Notes under the pieces: generated by a model
Told to the model about the DNA's origin: nothing
What the model saw: the letters and a program-made list of their open reading frames with translations, nothing else
The model's database searches: none
Program-made: the position numbers and the translations under genes
Origin: Yersinia entomophaga
GTDB lineage: Bacteria > Pseudomonadota > Gammaproteobacteria > Enterobacterales > Enterobacteriaceae
Direction of reading: 5' to 3'
Length of the DNA: 64,000 bases
Assembly (NCBI RefSeq): GCF_001656035.1
Contig: NZ_CP010029.1
Span: 2,305,076-2,369,075 of the forward strand
Part shown: positions 1 through 9,284 of the stretch, piece by piece
Layout of the letters: each line of letters begins with the position of its first letter
Numbering within the stretch: position 1 is the stretch's first letter

Positions 1-911
1 TGGAAGCGGTGCTAAAACGCATCCAGCATTTTGATCCTATTGGCGTAGCGGCGCGCAATCTACGGGAATGTCTGTTGGTTCAGCTCTCTCAGTATGCAAA
101 AGAGACGCCTTATCTGAACGAAGCCAAGTTGATCGTCAGCGATTATCTGGATTTGTTAGGTAACCATGATTTCCGCACGATGATCCGCTTAAGTCGCTTA
201 AAAGAAGATACACTTAAAGAAGCGATCGCGCTGATTCAGTCTTTGGATCCGCGCCCCGGCCAGTCGATCAATACCGGTGAGTCCGAGTATGTGATTCCTG
301 ACGTTCTCGTACGCAAAGAACGCAGCGGTTGGACGGTAGAACTGAACGCGGACAGCATTCCGCGCCTGAAAATCAATCAGCAGTATGCCGCCATGGGTGG
401 CAGCGCGCGTAATGACAGCGACGGTCAGTTTATTCGCAGTAATCTGCAAGAGGCAAAATGGCTGATTAAAAGCCTGGAAAGCCGCAACGAAACGCTGCTT
501 AAAGTAGCGCGTTGTATTGTCGAACAGCAGATTGAGTTCTTTGAAAACGGTGAAGAACATATGAAACCCATGGTACTGGCGGATATCGCGCAGGCCGTGG
601 ATATGCATGAATCGACGATTTCCCGCGTGACTACGCAGAAGTTCCTGCACAGCCCACGGGGTATTTTCGAGCTAAAGTATTTTTTCTCCAGCCATGTGAA
701 TACCGAAAGCGGAGGCGAAGCCTCTTCTACGGCGATCCGGGCATTGGTGAAGAAGTTGGTGGCGGCAGAAAACCCTGCCAAACCACTGAGCGACAGCAAG
801 CTAACCACCCTGCTTTGCGAGCAAGGCATTATGGTGGCGCGGCGAACCGTTGCGAAATACCGAGAGTCGTTATCCATCCCGCCGTCCAATCAACGTAAAC
901 AGTTGGTTTGA
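1..911 (+). CDS. rpoN: RNA polymerase sigma-54 factor (RpoN), C-terminal part
   Basis: The reading frame is open from the left edge (first full codon at 3) to the stop at 909-911, giving the last ~302 residues of a protein normally ~477 long. The N-terminal activator-interacting region lies outside the window. Visible parts are the core-binding region ([17 protein letters not shown]), the helix-turn-helix that contacts the -12 element ([21 protein letters not shown]), and the RpoN box that reads the -24 element (ARRTVAKYR). Sigma-54 directs core polymerase to promoters fired by AAA+ activators. It is followed by hpf, ptsN, rapZ and npr in the standard enterobacterial order. Identification is certain; only the 5' part is missing. 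Confidence 0.97.
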   Translation, partial: EAVLKRIQHFDPIGVAARNLRECLLVQLSQYAKETPYLNEAKLIVSDYLDLLGNHDFRTMIRLSRLKEDTLKEAIALIQSLDPRPGQSINTGESEYVIPDVLVRKERSGWTVELNADSIPRLKINQQYAAMGGSARNDSDGQFIRSNLQEAKWLIKSLESRNETLLKVARCIVEQQIEFFENGEEHMKPMVLADIAQAVDMHESTISRVTTQKFLHSPRGIFELKYFFSSHVNTESGGEASSTAIRALVKKLVAAENPAKPLSDSKLTTLLCEQGIMVARRTVAKYRESLSIPPSNQRKQLV

Positions 912-934
912 CCCGAACAGAGAAGGAAGACACT

Positions 935-1222
935 ATGCAGCTCAACATTACCGGACATCACGTCGAGATAACCGAACCTTTACGCGAATTTGTTACCACG
1001 AAATTTGCCAAACTTGAGCAATACTTCGATCGTATTAATCAGGTCTATGTGGTTTTAAGCTTGGAGAAAGTGCAACAAATAGCGGAAGCGACAGTCCATG
1101 TGAATGGAGGAGAGTTGCATGCAACCTCGGAACACCAGGATATGTATGCGGCCATTGACGGTCTGATCGATAAATTAGCCCGTCAATTAAACAAACATAA
1201 AGATAAATTAAAGCAACATTAA
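935..1222 (+). CDS. hpf: Ribosome hibernation promoting factor
   Basis: This 95-residue protein matches short-form HPF, which binds the 30S decoding and tRNA sites and helps form inactive 100S ribosome dimers in stationary phase. The start MQLNITGHHVEIT is the family start and is preceded by a purine-rich GGAAGA. An in-frame GTG at 908 inside the end of rpoN is open but has no family support. The beta-alpha fold and the basic C-terminus (KLARQLNKHKDKLKQH) are visible. The gene starts 23 bases after rpoN and is probably co-transcribed with it. Confidence 0.95.
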   Translation: MQLNITGHHVEITEPLREFVTTKFAKLEQYFDRINQVYVVLSLEKVQQIAEATVHVNGGELHATSEHQDMYAAIDGLIDKLARQLNKHKDKLKQH

Positions 1223-1428
1223 GAACATGATGACCGCCAGACTTATATGCCATACAGATTTCAGGATACAGGAAGGCCGCAAACCAAAGAAACTCATAAA
1301 CTTACATCACTAAGTGATTGGGTGAATGATAGCAGCCAACACCAAGTAGTTTGAAAAATAACGGATATATAGTCTAAAGGGAAAGGTTCTTCACTCACTG
1401 TAGCCAGTCGCGCTACATTACCTGAGTC

Positions 1429-1459
1429 GGCGACATGGATTGACCAGCCGCCGACATCA
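1429..1459 (+). other. Stem-loop in the hpf-ptsN spacer
   Basis: A 7-bp inverted repeat (GTCGGCG / CGCCGAC) sits in the 268-bp hpf-ptsN spacer. It has no following T-run. It could be a processing or stability element, or the spacer could hold a separate ptsN promoter; neither can be shown from sequence. Confidence 0.3.
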
Positions 1460-1490
1460 GGAGTGAAACAGCGCTTAAGTGAAAGATGAG

Positions 1491-1973
1491 ATGACCAACG
1501 ATTTAGCCATGCAATTAGACTCGGTATTAAATATCGAGTGCACCAAAAGCTCCGTTCACTGCTCGAGTAAAAAACGGGCACTGGAAATCATCAGCGAGCT
1601 TGCTGCCAAGCAGCTTAACTTGCCGTCACAGGTCGTTTTCGACGCTGTGCTAACCCGCGAACGTATGGGCAGTACCGGTATTGGTAATGGCATCGCCATT
1701 CCTCACGGCAAGTTAGAGGAAGACACGCTGCGTGCCGTCGGCGTTTTCATTCGTCTGGATCAACCTATCGCTTTTGATGCTATTGATAATCAGCCGGTTG
1801 ACCTGTTATTTGCCTTGCTGGTTCCAGCCGATCAATGTAAAACCCACCTACATACTTTATCTTTAGTCGCTAAACGATTAGCAGATAAAACAGTGTGTCG
1901 ACGTTTACGAGCGGCACAAAGTGATGATGAGCTGTATCAAATCATTACAGAAGTTCCGGCTGAAACTCAATGA
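1491..1973 (+). CDS. ptsN: PTS IIA-like nitrogen-regulatory protein EIIA-Ntr
   Basis: This 160-residue EIIA domain is the terminal phospho-acceptor of the nitrogen phosphotransferase chain (PtsP to Npr to PtsN). In related bacteria it binds and controls potassium transport and sensor proteins rather than a sugar transporter. The active-site histidine is His72 in IAIPHGK. I start at MTNDL, matching the E. coli N-terminus; an upstream in-frame start at 1479 adds only four residues. It lies upstream of rapZ and npr, so two components of the nitrogen PTS are adjacent. Sequence is highly conserved and the call is secure. Confidence 0.95.
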   Translation: MTNDLAMQLDSVLNIECTKSSVHCSSKKRALEIISELAAKQLNLPSQVVFDAVLTRERMGSTGIGNGIAIPHGKLEEDTLRAVGVFIRLDQPIAFDAIDNQPVDLLFALLVPADQCKTHLHTLSLVAKRLADKTVCRRLRAAQSDDELYQIITEVPAETQ

Positions 1974-2020
1974 TAAAGCTAGCTTTTCTGCCGTAACGCT
2001 CTTATTTTACCAGTGATGGA

Positions 2021-2040
2021 TTCCGGCCTGTAAGCCGGAA
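2021..2040 (+). other. Stem-loop between ptsN and rapZ
   Basis: TTCCGGC and GCCGGAA form a perfect 7-bp stem with a 6-base loop, followed by TAAAAGTTT. The T-run is too weak for a confident terminator. It may moderate read-through from ptsN into rapZ. Confidence 0.35.
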
Positions 2041-2096
2041 TAAAAGTTTCTAATTGTGGCGCATAACGCCATTGAGATACCTAGGGGAGTTGCCAC

Positions 2097-2948
2097 ATGG
2101 TGCTGATGATTGTCAGCGGCCGTTCCGGTTCAGGGAAGTCTGTTGCCTTACGTGCCCTTGAAGATATGGGCTTTTATTGCGTCGACAACTTGCCCGTTGT
2201 GCTATTGCCACAGCTGGCGCAAACGCTCGCTGACCTGAACATCTCCGCTGCGGTAAGTATTGATGTCCGCAATATGCCGGAATCTCCGGAGGTATTCGAA
2301 CATGCCATGGCTCAGTTGCCGGACACTTTCTCACCGCAGCTGCTGTTTTTGGATGCCGATCGCAATACCTTGATTCGCCGCTACAGCGATACTCGCCGCC
2401 TGCATCCTCTCTCCAATAAGAATCTGTCGTTGGAAAGCGCTATCGATGAAGAAAGCGCCCTGCTGGAGCCACTGCGCTCGCGCGCCGATCTGATTATCGA
2501 TACCTCGGAAATGTCGGTGCATGAACTGGCCGAAATGCTACGTACTCGCCTACTCGGGAAACGTGAGCGTGAATTGACGATAGTATTTGAGTCATTCGGC
2601 TTCAAACACGGCTTACCTATTGATGCAGACTATGTTTTCGACGTTCGTTTCCTGCCTAACCCGCACTGGGATCCAAAACTGCGCCCGATGACCGGTTTGG
2701 ATCGCCCCGTTGCCGCCTTCCTCGATCGCCATACGGAAGTGCACAATTTTATCTATCAAACCCGCAGCTATCTCGAGCAGTGGCTGCCGATGCTGGAAAC
2801 CAATAACCGCAGCTATCTAACGGTCGCTATTGGCTGCACCGGTGGTAAACACCGTTCAGTTTATGTTGCTGAACAGCTTGCCGACTATTTCCGCTCCCGT
2901 GGCAAAAACGTTCAGTCTCGTCATCGTACGCTGGAAAAACGTAAATAA
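2097..2948 (+). CDS. rapZ: RNase adapter protein RapZ
   Basis: RapZ (283 residues) binds the small RNA GlmZ and presents it to RNase E, tuning GlmS synthesis to the glucosamine-6-phosphate pool. The N-terminal half has a Walker A motif (GRSGSGKS, residues 8-15). The C-terminal half holds the conserved [14 protein letters not shown] loop and the basic tail (RHRTLEKRK) used for RNA binding. The start follows a GGGGAG ribosome-binding site. Its stop overlaps the npr start by one base (TAATG), so translational coupling is likely. Confidence 0.96.
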   Translation: MVLMIVSGRSGSGKSVALRALEDMGFYCVDNLPVVLLPQLAQTLADLNISAAVSIDVRNMPESPEVFEHAMAQLPDTFSPQLLFLDADRNTLIRRYSDTRRLHPLSNKNLSLESAIDEESALLEPLRSRADLIIDTSEMSVHELAEMLRTRLLGKRERELTIVFESFGFKHGLPIDADYVFDVRFLPNPHWDPKLRPMTGLDRPVAAFLDRHTEVHNFIYQTRSYLEQWLPMLETNNRSYLTVAIGCTGGKHRSVYVAEQLADYFRSRGKNVQSRHRTLEKRK

Positions 2949-3220
2949 TGACCGTCAAACAGACCGTTGAGATCAAAAACAAGCTGGGCATGCACGCCAG
3001 ACCGGCGATGAAATTGTTCGAACTGGTGCAAAGTTTTGACGCAGAGGTCATGCTACGCAATGACAGCGGGACAGAAGCCGAAGCCAGCAGCGTGATTGCG
3101 CTGCTGATGCTGGATTCTGCCAAAGGCCGCCAGATTGAGGTGGAAGCCACCGGGCCAGACGAAGTGTCTGCGTTGGCCGCAGTGATCGAACTGTTTAATT
3201 CCGGCTTCGATGAAGATTGA
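2948..3220 (+). CDS. npr: Phosphocarrier protein NPr of the nitrogen PTS
   Basis: This 90-residue HPr paralogue carries phosphate from EI-Ntr to PtsN. The phosphorylated His16 lies in [12 protein letters not shown], and the regulatory-serine region ([13 protein letters not shown]) is also present. It is nearly identical in length and sequence to E. coli NPr. It overlaps rapZ by one base, so it is the last gene of the rpoN-hpf-ptsN-rapZ-npr run. Confidence 0.96.
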   Translation: MTVKQTVEIKNKLGMHARPAMKLFELVQSFDAEVMLRNDSGTEAEASSVIALLMLDSAKGRQIEVEATGPDEVSALAAVIELFNSGFDED

Positions 3221-3331
3221 TATCGGCTATTTATGCGCGATATCAGCCTTTGGTTAAAAGAGTATTTGGCTCTTTGCTGGCGTCATCGGCTGGAGCCTTC
3301 GGTTTCACCGCCTGATTTTACTCACTTCTGA

Positions 3332-3433
3332 ATGTTTTTTACTCTTCGAGATATCTTCGCCCTGATTAATTTATCCTCGGCCCTGGTCACTCTCTTCCTC
3401 CCGCTTAACCGCCGTCGCAAAACCGCTGCGTAA
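3332..3433 (+). CDS. Candidate 33-residue hydrophobic small protein
   Basis: In the ~320-bp npr-pyrL spacer, which otherwise holds no gene, there is an ATG-initiated frame of 33 codons. It encodes MFFTLRDIFALINLSSALVT followed by LFLPLNRRRKTAA, a hydrophobic stretch with a basic end, as expected of a single-span small membrane protein. No good ribosome-binding site precedes it and I recognise no homologue, so it may be chance. Confidence 0.25.
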   Translation: MFFTLRDIFALINLSSALVTLFLPLNRRRKTAA

Positions 3434-3486
3434 TAAAACCCGCTGGGTAATCGTTTGCTAATTGCAAAAAATGCACGGTTTACCCC

Positions 3487-3514
3487 TTGCAGAGAACGCA
3501 GGCACGAGTATAAT
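3487..3514 (+). promoter_or_regulatory. Probable pyrLBI promoter
   Basis: TTGCAG at 3487-3492 and a perfect TATAAT at 3509-3514 are separated by 16 bp, 25 bp upstream of the leader peptide start. This fits the single sigma-70 promoter known for pyrLBI operons. Confidence 0.7.
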
Positions 3515-3539
3515 TCGCCACAATTTGCCGGGAGAATCC

Positions 3540-3665
3540 ATGAAAAACAGCGAGCGTTTTGTTGAATATCATCAGATTGAAAATCGACAAAATCGTCTGC
3601 CAATTGGCGGTCAGCTGCCGTGGTTTCTGCCGTTGCCAAACCGATCTTATCAGGCCCCTCGTTGA
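3540..3665 (+). CDS. pyrL: pyrBI operon leader peptide PyrL
   Basis: This 41-codon frame begins [12 protein letters not shown] and ends NRSYQAPR. It starts ~25 bp after the promoter and its stop codon lies inside the attenuator hairpin. In enterobacterial pyrBI attenuation, polymerase pauses at low UTP so the trailing ribosome can disrupt the terminator. When UTP is high, polymerase runs ahead and terminates. The peptide sequence differs from that of E. coli, but position and overlap with the hairpin are diagnostic. Confidence 0.8.
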   Translation: MKNSERFVEYHQIENRQNRLPIGGQLPWFLPLPNRSYQAPR

Positions 3666-3678
3666 GGGGCTTTTTTTT
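3654..3678 (+). terminator. pyrBI attenuator (rho-independent)
   Basis: GCCCCTC (3654-3660) and GAGGGGC (3664-3670) form a perfect 7-bp GC-rich stem with a 3-base loop, followed by eight T residues. It overlaps the leader stop codon and lies ~150 bp before pyrB, the classic pyrimidine attenuator arrangement. Confidence 0.93.
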
Positions 3679-3831
3679 GCCCGCCAAACGGACGGCGATG
3701 TCGAATGCCAGGCAAATAGATTCACGATTTTATATTCACGCTGATTTTATATTTACTCTGATTTTACATTCACGCTAAAGACACACCAGGGGCAGCCCCA
3801 TGCCACGGGCTAGCACAGAGGAGAGCGAAAC

Positions 3832-4767
3832 ATGGCCAATCCGTTGTATCAAAAACACATTATTTCAATTAACGATCTCAGCCGCGAAGAACTGGAACTG
3901 GTACTTCGCACCGCCGCCAGCCTGAAAAGCCATCCGCAGCCTGAATTGTTAAAGCATAAAGTGATCGCCAGCTGTTTCTTCGAAGCCTCCACGCGCACTC
4001 GTCTGTCCTTTGAAACCGCCATCCACCGCCTGGGTGCCTCCGTCGTGGGTTTTTCCGATAGCAGCAATACTTCGTTAGGCAAGAAAGGGGAAACGCTGGC
4101 AGATACCCTCTCCGTTATCAGCACCTACGTTGATGCCATTGTGATGCGCCATCCTCAGGAAGGTGCCGCACGTTTGGGCGCAGAATTCTCCGGCAATGTA
4201 CCGGTACTGAACGCCGGTGATGGTGCTAACCAGCACCCAACCCAAACCCTGCTGGATCTGTTTACCATTCAGGAAACTCAGGGGCGTCTGGATAATATTA
4301 ATATCGCGATGGTCGGCGATCTGAAATATGGCCGCACCGTGCATTCACTAACGCAGGCGCTGGCGAAATTTAACGGTAACCGCTTCTTCTTTATCGCCCC
4401 AGATGCGTTGGCGATGCCCACTTACATTTTGAAAATGCTGGAAGAAAAAGGCATTCAATACAGCCTGCATGCCAGCATCGAAGAAGTGGTTCCAGAACTG
4501 GATATTCTGTATATGACCCGGGTGCAAAAAGAGCGTCTGGACCCATCCGAATATGCCAACGTGAAGGCGCAGTTTGTGCTGCGGGCGGCCGATCTGGCCG
4601 ACGCGCGCGATCATCTGAAAGTTCTCCACCCGCTGCCGCGTATTGATGAAATCACTACCGATGTAGATAAAACGCCGTATGCCTACTATTTCCAGCAGGC
4701 CGGTAACGGAATTTTTGCGCGTCAGGCGCTGTTGGCTCTGGTTTTAAACGCTGAATTGGCTCTTTAA
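3832..4767 (+). CDS. pyrB: Aspartate carbamoyltransferase catalytic subunit
   Basis: PyrB (311 residues) condenses carbamoyl phosphate with L-aspartate to N-carbamoyl-L-aspartate, the committed step of de novo pyrimidine synthesis. The carbamoyl-phosphate site STRTR is at residues 53-57, HPTQ of the second half of that site is present, and the aspartate-binding [10 protein letters not shown] and HPLPRIDEI segments are intact. A strong GAGGAG ribosome-binding site precedes the start. It is followed 10 bases later by pyrI and forms the 2(c3)3(r2) holoenzyme with it. Expression is set by the upstream attenuator. Confidence 0.98.
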   Translation: MANPLYQKHIISINDLSREELELVLRTAASLKSHPQPELLKHKVIASCFFEASTRTRLSFETAIHRLGASVVGFSDSSNTSLGKKGETLADTLSVISTYVDAIVMRHPQEGAARLGAEFSGNVPVLNAGDGANQHPTQTLLDLFTIQETQGRLDNINIAMVGDLKYGRTVHSLTQALAKFNGNRFFFIAPDALAMPTYILKMLEEKGIQYSLHASIEEVVPELDILYMTRVQKERLDPSEYANVKAQFVLRAADLADARDHLKVLHPLPRIDEITTDVDKTPYAYYFQQAGNGIFARQALLALVLNAELAL

Positions 4768-4777
4768 GGGGAAAGGT

Positions 4778-5242
4778 ATGACTCAGGATTACAAACTACA
4801 GGTAGAAGCGATCAAATGTGGCACGGTCATTGACCATATTCCAGCACAAATCGGCTTTAAGCTACTGTCTCTGTTCAAACTGACCGCGACCGATCAGCGT
4901 ATTACCATTGGCCTGAACCTGCCGTCCAATCAACTCGGCCGCAAAGATCTGATCAAGATCGAGAACACTTTCCTGACCGAGCAACAGGCAAACCAACTGG
5001 CAATGTATGCGCCACACGCCACGGTTAACCGCATCGATAATTACAATGTGGTGAAGAAGCTGACCCTTAGCCTGCCAGATCGTATTGACGGCGTGCTGAC
5101 CTGCCCGAACGGTAACTGCATTAGCCGTAACGAACCGGTCGATTCCAGTTTCCAGGTAAAAGCTCTGCGAGATGAAGTGTTGCTGAAGTGCAAATACTGT
5201 GAGAAAGAGTTCGACCATCAGGTGGTGATGCAGGCCGATTAA
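4778..5242 (+). CDS. pyrI: Aspartate carbamoyltransferase regulatory subunit
   Basis: PyrI (154 residues) binds the allosteric effectors ATP, CTP and UTP in its N-terminal domain. It contacts PyrB through a C-terminal zinc domain whose four ligands, Cys109, Cys114, Cys138 and Cys141, are all present. Length and cysteine spacing equal those of E. coli. It is the second gene of pyrBI. Confidence 0.98.
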   Translation: MTQDYKLQVEAIKCGTVIDHIPAQIGFKLLSLFKLTATDQRITIGLNLPSNQLGRKDLIKIENTFLTEQQANQLAMYAPHATVNRIDNYNVVKKLTLSLPDRIDGVLTCPNGNCISRNEPVDSSFQVKALRDEVLLKCKYCEKEFDHQVVMQAD

Positions 5243-5261
5243 TCCGGGAAGACTCGCTGTC

Positions 5262-5287
5262 TCCGCCGCGACTTACTCAGCGGCGGA
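5262..5287 (+). terminator. Stem-loop after pyrI, possible terminator
   Basis: TCCGCCGC and GCGGCGGA form a perfect 8-bp stem with a 10-base loop directly after pyrI. No T-run follows, so intrinsic termination is uncertain; it may protect the mRNA 3' end. Confidence 0.4.
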
Positions 5288-5323
5288 CACTGTGAACTAC
5301 CGCAATCATTTTATTTCCTTAGG

Positions 5324-5351
5324 TTGCCGTAATTCCCCTCCGCCCTATAAT
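5324..5351 (+). promoter_or_regulatory. Probable ridA promoter
   Basis: TTGCCG (5324-5329) and TATAAT (5346-5351) are spaced 16 bp and lie 51 bp before the ridA start, allowing expression independent of pyrBI. Confidence 0.6.
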
Positions 5352-5402
5352 AGCGGTGATTACAGAGTATCCCTTTCCGCTTTACGTAAACCAGGAGTCA
5401 AC

Positions 5403-5789
5403 ATGTCACGTATTATCAGCACTGAGCTTGCCCCCGCAGCGATTGGTCCTTATGTTCAAGGTGTCGATCTGGGCAGCATGATCATCACTTCCGGCCAAAT
5501 CCCGGTTGACCCAAAAACCGGCGCAGTTGCCGAAGACGTTTCAGCTCAGGCACGTCAATCCCTCGAAAACGTGAAAGCCATTGTCGAAGCAGCAGGCCTG
5601 AAAGTTGCAGATATCGTCAAAACTACGGTATTCGTGAAAGACTTAAACGATTTCAGCACGGTCAACGCGACTTATGAAGCCTTCTTTGCTGAACATAACG
5701 CGCCATTCCCAGCACGTTCTTGCGTTGAAGTCGCTCGCTTGCCAAAAGACGTAAAAATCGAGATCGAAGCTATCGCCGTTCGTCGCTAA
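5403..5789 (+). CDS. ridA: 2-iminobutanoate/2-iminopropanoate deaminase RidA
   Basis: RidA (128 residues) hydrolyses reactive enamine/imine intermediates released by PLP enzymes such as threonine dehydratase, protecting other PLP enzymes. The invariant Arg105 and Cys107 lie in FPARSCVEVARLPKDV. The start MSRIIS follows AGGAG; a longer open frame from 5292 runs through the promoter and is not used. pyrBI-ridA is the usual enterobacterial order. Confidence 0.96.
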   Translation: MSRIISTELAPAAIGPYVQGVDLGSMIITSGQIPVDPKTGAVAEDVSAQARQSLENVKAIVEAAGLKVADIVKTTVFVKDLNDFSTVNATYEAFFAEHNAPFPARSCVEVARLPKDVKIEIEAIAVRR

Positions 5790-5805
5790 TCCCGACGGCG
5801 TGCCG

Positions 5806-5833
5806 ATCACGGCTGACTCACGTCAGCCGTGAT
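5806..5833 (+). terminator. 12-bp perfect stem-loop downstream of ridA
   Basis: ATCACGGCTGAC and GTCAGCCGTGAT pair perfectly around a TCAC loop, 17 bp after the ridA stop. There is no T-run. It lies between the convergent ridA and treC genes and probably marks the 3' end of one or both transcripts. The rest of the ~250-bp gap (5934-6020) is very AT-rich with no ORF. Confidence 0.5.
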
Positions 5834-6040
5834 AGCTTAGCGTCGCATCAGACACTCCCGTCATAACATCCCTGTCTGTTCATCCTCCCTGATTTGCTAA
5901 TTCCTTCATAAAGAGAGCATCCTGCCCTTAATTGCGGCCATAGTTATAATGTATATATAAATCAATACATTGCATAAATAAAACAGTTTATGAATAAAGT
6001 AGTTTATGGAAAAAGTAGCGCTATAATCCAAACCGGGGCG

Positions 6041-7699
6041 TTACTTTTTAATCCAGTAAATACCCTCATAAGGTCGAAGTTCCATCGCCTCTGGATGAAC
6101 TGGGGCATCGTCGTAACTGCTCATCAGCAATGACCAACCGCCTAACTCCAGATTTTCTGGCTGCCATCCCATCGGCTTATTGCTAAGATTCGCTACCACC
6201 AGCAAACGTTTATCCTGCCAACTGCGTAAATAACACCACAGGCTAGGATGTTCTGGGCAAAGATCCTGATAATCACCGTAGGTGAAAATATCCTGCTGTT
6301 TGCGCAAGGCAATCAGGCGCTGATAGGCGTAAAACACTGAGTTTTCATCCGCCAGCGCTGCGCTAACGTTAACTTCTGGATAGTTGTTGCACGGCGAGAT
6401 CCACGGCGTAGCCTGGCTAAAACCGGCGTTAGCACTGTTATCCCACTGCATTGGCGTGCGGCCATTATCTCGTGACTTAGTGGCTAAAATCGCCAATAAC
6501 TCATCGGCCTGACGCCCGGACTCACTCAGTTCAGCAAACATATTCAGGCTTTCAACATCGCGATACTGCTCAATCGAAGTGAAGCCAGGGTTAGTCATGC
6601 CTATCTCTTCCCCTTGATAAATATAGGGAGTCCCCTGCATACCGTGCAATACCATTCCCAACATCTTGGCGGCAGGGACGCGCAGCGGTCCTTCATCACC
6701 AAACCGGGAAACAATGCGCGGCTGATCGTGGTTACACCAGAACAGCGCGTTCCACGCCTGGTTATGCATACCCTGCTGCCAAGTGGAGAAAATACTTTTT
6801 AGTTCAACCAGATCCGGCTCGGCCAGCGACCATTTTTCACCGTTCAGATAATCCACTTTCAGATGATGGAAATTGAAAGTCATCGACAGCTCGCCACCGT
6901 TTAACGCCGCATAACGCTGGCAATGCTCTAAACGAGTGGACGACATTTCACCCACGGTCATTAAACCGCGAGGCTGGAAGACATCGCGACTCATCTCTTG
7001 CAGGAACTCGTGAATGCGCGGGCCATCGGTATAGAAGCGGCGACCGTCCCCATCAAAATCGTTGGGGAAGTCCTGCTGTTTGGATACCAAATTGATCACA
7101 TCTAAACGCAGACCATCGACGCCTAAATCGGCCCAGAACTCGCAGACTTTTTTCAGCTCATCCCGTACCGGCTGGTGCTCCCAGTTTAAATCCGCCTGCT
7201 CGGTGGCAAACAGATGCAAATAATATTGGCCGCTTTCCGCATGCCACTGCCAGGCATTACCGCCGAATTTTGAGCGCCAATTATTAGGTAGCTGATCCCC
7301 TTCACCGTCGCGCCAGAGATAAAATTGACGGTACGGGCTGGCCGGATCTTTTGCCGCCTGGAACCAGGCATGTTCAGTTGAAGTATGGTTGAACACCATA
7401 TCCATTACGATACGAATACCGCGCTGATGAGCGGCTTCAACCAAGGTTTTAAAGTCTTCCAACGTGCCGTAAGCCGGATCGATGGCACAATAATCAGCCA
7501 CGTCGTAACCGTTATCAACCTGCGGAGAGAGATAGACCGGCGTCAGCCAAATAGCATCGACGCCCAATTTTTGCAGATAGTCCAAACGGCTAGTTACACC
7601 GGCTAAGTCACCGTAACCGTTACCGGTAGTATCCTGAAAGCTTTTTGGGTAGATCTGATAGATGACACCGTTTTGCCACCAGGGAATGGGATTATTCAT
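6041..7699 (-). CDS. treC: Trehalose-6-phosphate hydrolase
   Basis: TreC (552 residues) is a cytoplasmic GH13 enzyme that splits trehalose-6-phosphate, delivered by TreB, into glucose and glucose-6-phosphate. The catalytic machinery is visible: DMVFNHTS (region I), the nucleophile Asp200 in GLRLDVIN, the acid/base Glu251 in VGEM, and His324-Asp325 in CNHDQPR. It is second in the treBC operon, 60 bp after treB with a terminator hairpin between them, so it is probably expressed at a lower level than treB. Confidence 0.97.
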   Translation of the reverse strand: MNNPIPWWQNGVIYQIYPKSFQDTTGNGYGDLAGVTSRLDYLQKLGVDAIWLTPVYLSPQVDNGYDVADYCAIDPAYGTLEDFKTLVEAAHQRGIRIVMDMVFNHTSTEHAWFQAAKDPASPYRQFYLWRDGEGDQLPNNWRSKFGGNAWQWHAESGQYYLHLFATEQADLNWEHQPVRDELKKVCEFWADLGVDGLRLDVINLVSKQQDFPNDFDGDGRRFYTDGPRIHEFLQEMSRDVFQPRGLMTVGEMSSTRLEHCQRYAALNGGELSMTFNFHHLKVDYLNGEKWSLAEPDLVELKSIFSTWQQGMHNQAWNALFWCNHDQPRIVSRFGDEGPLRVPAAKMLGMVLHGMQGTPYIYQGEEIGMTNPGFTSIEQYRDVESLNMFAELSESGRQADELLAILATKSRDNGRTPMQWDNSANAGFSQATPWISPCNNYPEVNVSAALADENSVFYAYQRLIALRKQQDIFTYGDYQDLCPEHPSLWCYLRSWQDKRLLVVANLSNKPMGWQPENLELGGWSLLMSSYDDAPVHPEAMELRPYEGIYWIKK

Positions 7700-7720
7700 A
7701 GCGTGAACTCTTATTCATTT

Positions 7721-7749
7721 AAAAAATTGCCCCGTAATCGGTACGGGGC
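7721..7749 (-). terminator. Intercistronic terminator-like hairpin, treB-treC
   Basis: Read on the minus strand, GCCCCGTA and TACGGGGC form an 8-bp GC-rich stem with a 5-base loop, followed by AATTTTTT. It lies wholly between treB and treC. It should cause partial termination, giving more transporter than hydrolase message. Confidence 0.7.
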
Positions 7750-7759
7750 TCGACGCATA

Positions 7760-9175
7760 TCAGACCGGTAATTCCCCACGGCTGTCTTTGCGTTTATAAA
7801 CCAGAATAGTCAGGAACAATGGCACAATAATCGCCACCAGCATCGCCAACGAATAAATCGCCCAGAACTTCGGCTGTATGGACAAAATTCCCGGCAAACC
7901 GCCGACGCCAATACCGTTCGCCATAACGCCACTTAAACCGCAAATTAGACCAGCGATACCGGAACCCACCATGGCACACAGCATTGGGAAGCGATATTTC
8001 AGGTTAATCCCATACATAGCCGGCTCGGTAACGCCCAGATAGGCCGAAATCGCCGCTGGAACCGAAATTTCGCGTTCGTTAACTTTGCGGCTAATAATGA
8101 TAATGCCCAGTACTGCGGAAGCCTGCGCGATATTGGATAAAGCGATTAATGGCCACACCGGCGTGCCGCCCATGCTTTGAACCATTTGCATATCAATCGC
8201 CAAGGTCGTTTGATGCACCCCGGTAATCACCAACGGCGCGTACAGGAAACCAAACAGAGCCGCGCCAATCGGCGCAAAGCTGCCGGTCATTACCGCTTTC
8301 ACTCCCCAAGCCACGCCATCGCCAATCATACGGCCAAACGGCCCAATCAACGTATGCGCCAGGAATACGGCCAATAACAGAGAAACAACCGGAACAATAA
8401 CCAGATACAGGTAAGCAGGAATGATTTTCTTCAGATTGACTTCAATCCAACCTAAGGCTAGCCCTGCCAAAATGGAGGGAATAACCTGTGCCTGATAGCC
8501 CACTTTCTCAATGGTGAACCAACCAAAGTTCCATACCTCCGGCAGTTGCTGTCCCAGCATGTAGGAGTTCATCAACTGCGGCGAAACCAGCGTAATCCCC
8601 AGTACGATACCCAATACCGGCGTACCGCCCATTTTTTTCACTGTAGACCAGCAAATCGCCACCGGCAGATAGAAGAAAATCGCCTCGCCCAACAGCCACA
8701 GGAAATCGTAGATGGTTTTCCACGCCGGATGCGCCTGCGCCAGCGTCATTCCGTCGGACATAGGAATATCGCCGATCACATTGCGGAAACCGAGGATCAA
8801 CCCGCCTGAAATCAGCGCCGGTAACAACGGGAAGAAGATCTCGGCGAAATGGGAAATACCGCGTTCAAACCAGGTCATGTTCTGCCGCGCCGCCAACTTG
8901 GTTTGCTCTTTATCGGCTTCGGCATGACCAATGGTGGCAATCAGAGCCTTGTAGTAATCATCAACATCTGGCCCGATAACCACTTGAAATTGACCGGCGT
9001 TGGTAAAGCAGCCTTTGACCATCCGCAAGTTTTCAATAGCTTTTGGATCGGCCTTGGCCGGATCGTTTAAGACAAAACGCAGCCGGGTAATACAGTGGCT
9101 GACAGTGGCAATATTCTCCCTGCCTCCCACCAATACGATCAGTTGATCGATGTCTTGTTGCTTTACTTTGCTCAT
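7760..9175 (-). CDS. treB: PTS trehalose-specific EIIBC component
   Basis: TreB (471 residues) takes up trehalose and phosphorylates it to trehalose-6-phosphate. The EIIB domain (residues ~1-85) has the phosphocysteine Cys28 in SHCITRLRF; the rest is a glucose-superfamily EIIC membrane domain with ~10 spans. There is no EIIA domain, so the glucose EIIA (Crr) would donate phosphate, as in E. coli. I start at MSKVKQQ after GAAAGG; a longer frame from 9211 adds 12 unsupported residues. A TreR-type operator and a CRP-type site lie 110-145 bp upstream. Confidence 0.96.
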   Translation of the reverse strand: MSKVKQQDIDQLIVLVGGRENIATVSHCITRLRFVLNDPAKADPKAIENLRMVKGCFTNAGQFQVVIGPDVDDYYKALIATIGHAEADKEQTKLAARQNMTWFERGISHFAEIFFPLLPALISGGLILGFRNVIGDIPMSDGMTLAQAHPAWKTIYDFLWLLGEAIFFYLPVAICWSTVKKMGGTPVLGIVLGITLVSPQLMNSYMLGQQLPEVWNFGWFTIEKVGYQAQVIPSILAGLALGWIEVNLKKIIPAYLYLVIVPVVSLLLAVFLAHTLIGPFGRMIGDGVAWGVKAVMTGSFAPIGAALFGFLYAPLVITGVHQTTLAIDMQMVQSMGGTPVWPLIALSNIAQASAVLGIIIISRKVNEREISVPAAISAYLGVTEPAMYGINLKYRFPMLCAMVGSGIAGLICGLSGVMANGIGVGGLPGILSIQPKFWAIYSLAMLVAIIVPLFLTILVYKRKDSRGELPV

Positions 9176-9284
9176 TTCAACGTACCTTTCATAAGGTGGG
9201 ATCCCGCGCATTGACTGAAATAAACACGCGAATAATTAAATTAGTGGCTCATTAAAGATTAGCTACTGATTTGTTTTTATGAAA

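Noticed and set aside
198..889. Minus-strand open frames inside rpoN
   Set aside because: They are the complement of a well-conserved sigma-54 coding sequence, with no ribosome-binding site or recognisable domain.
1035..1581. Minus-strand frames over hpf and the hpf-ptsN spacer
   Set aside because: Composition is not protein-like and they overlap conserved genes; no promoter or ribosome-binding site.
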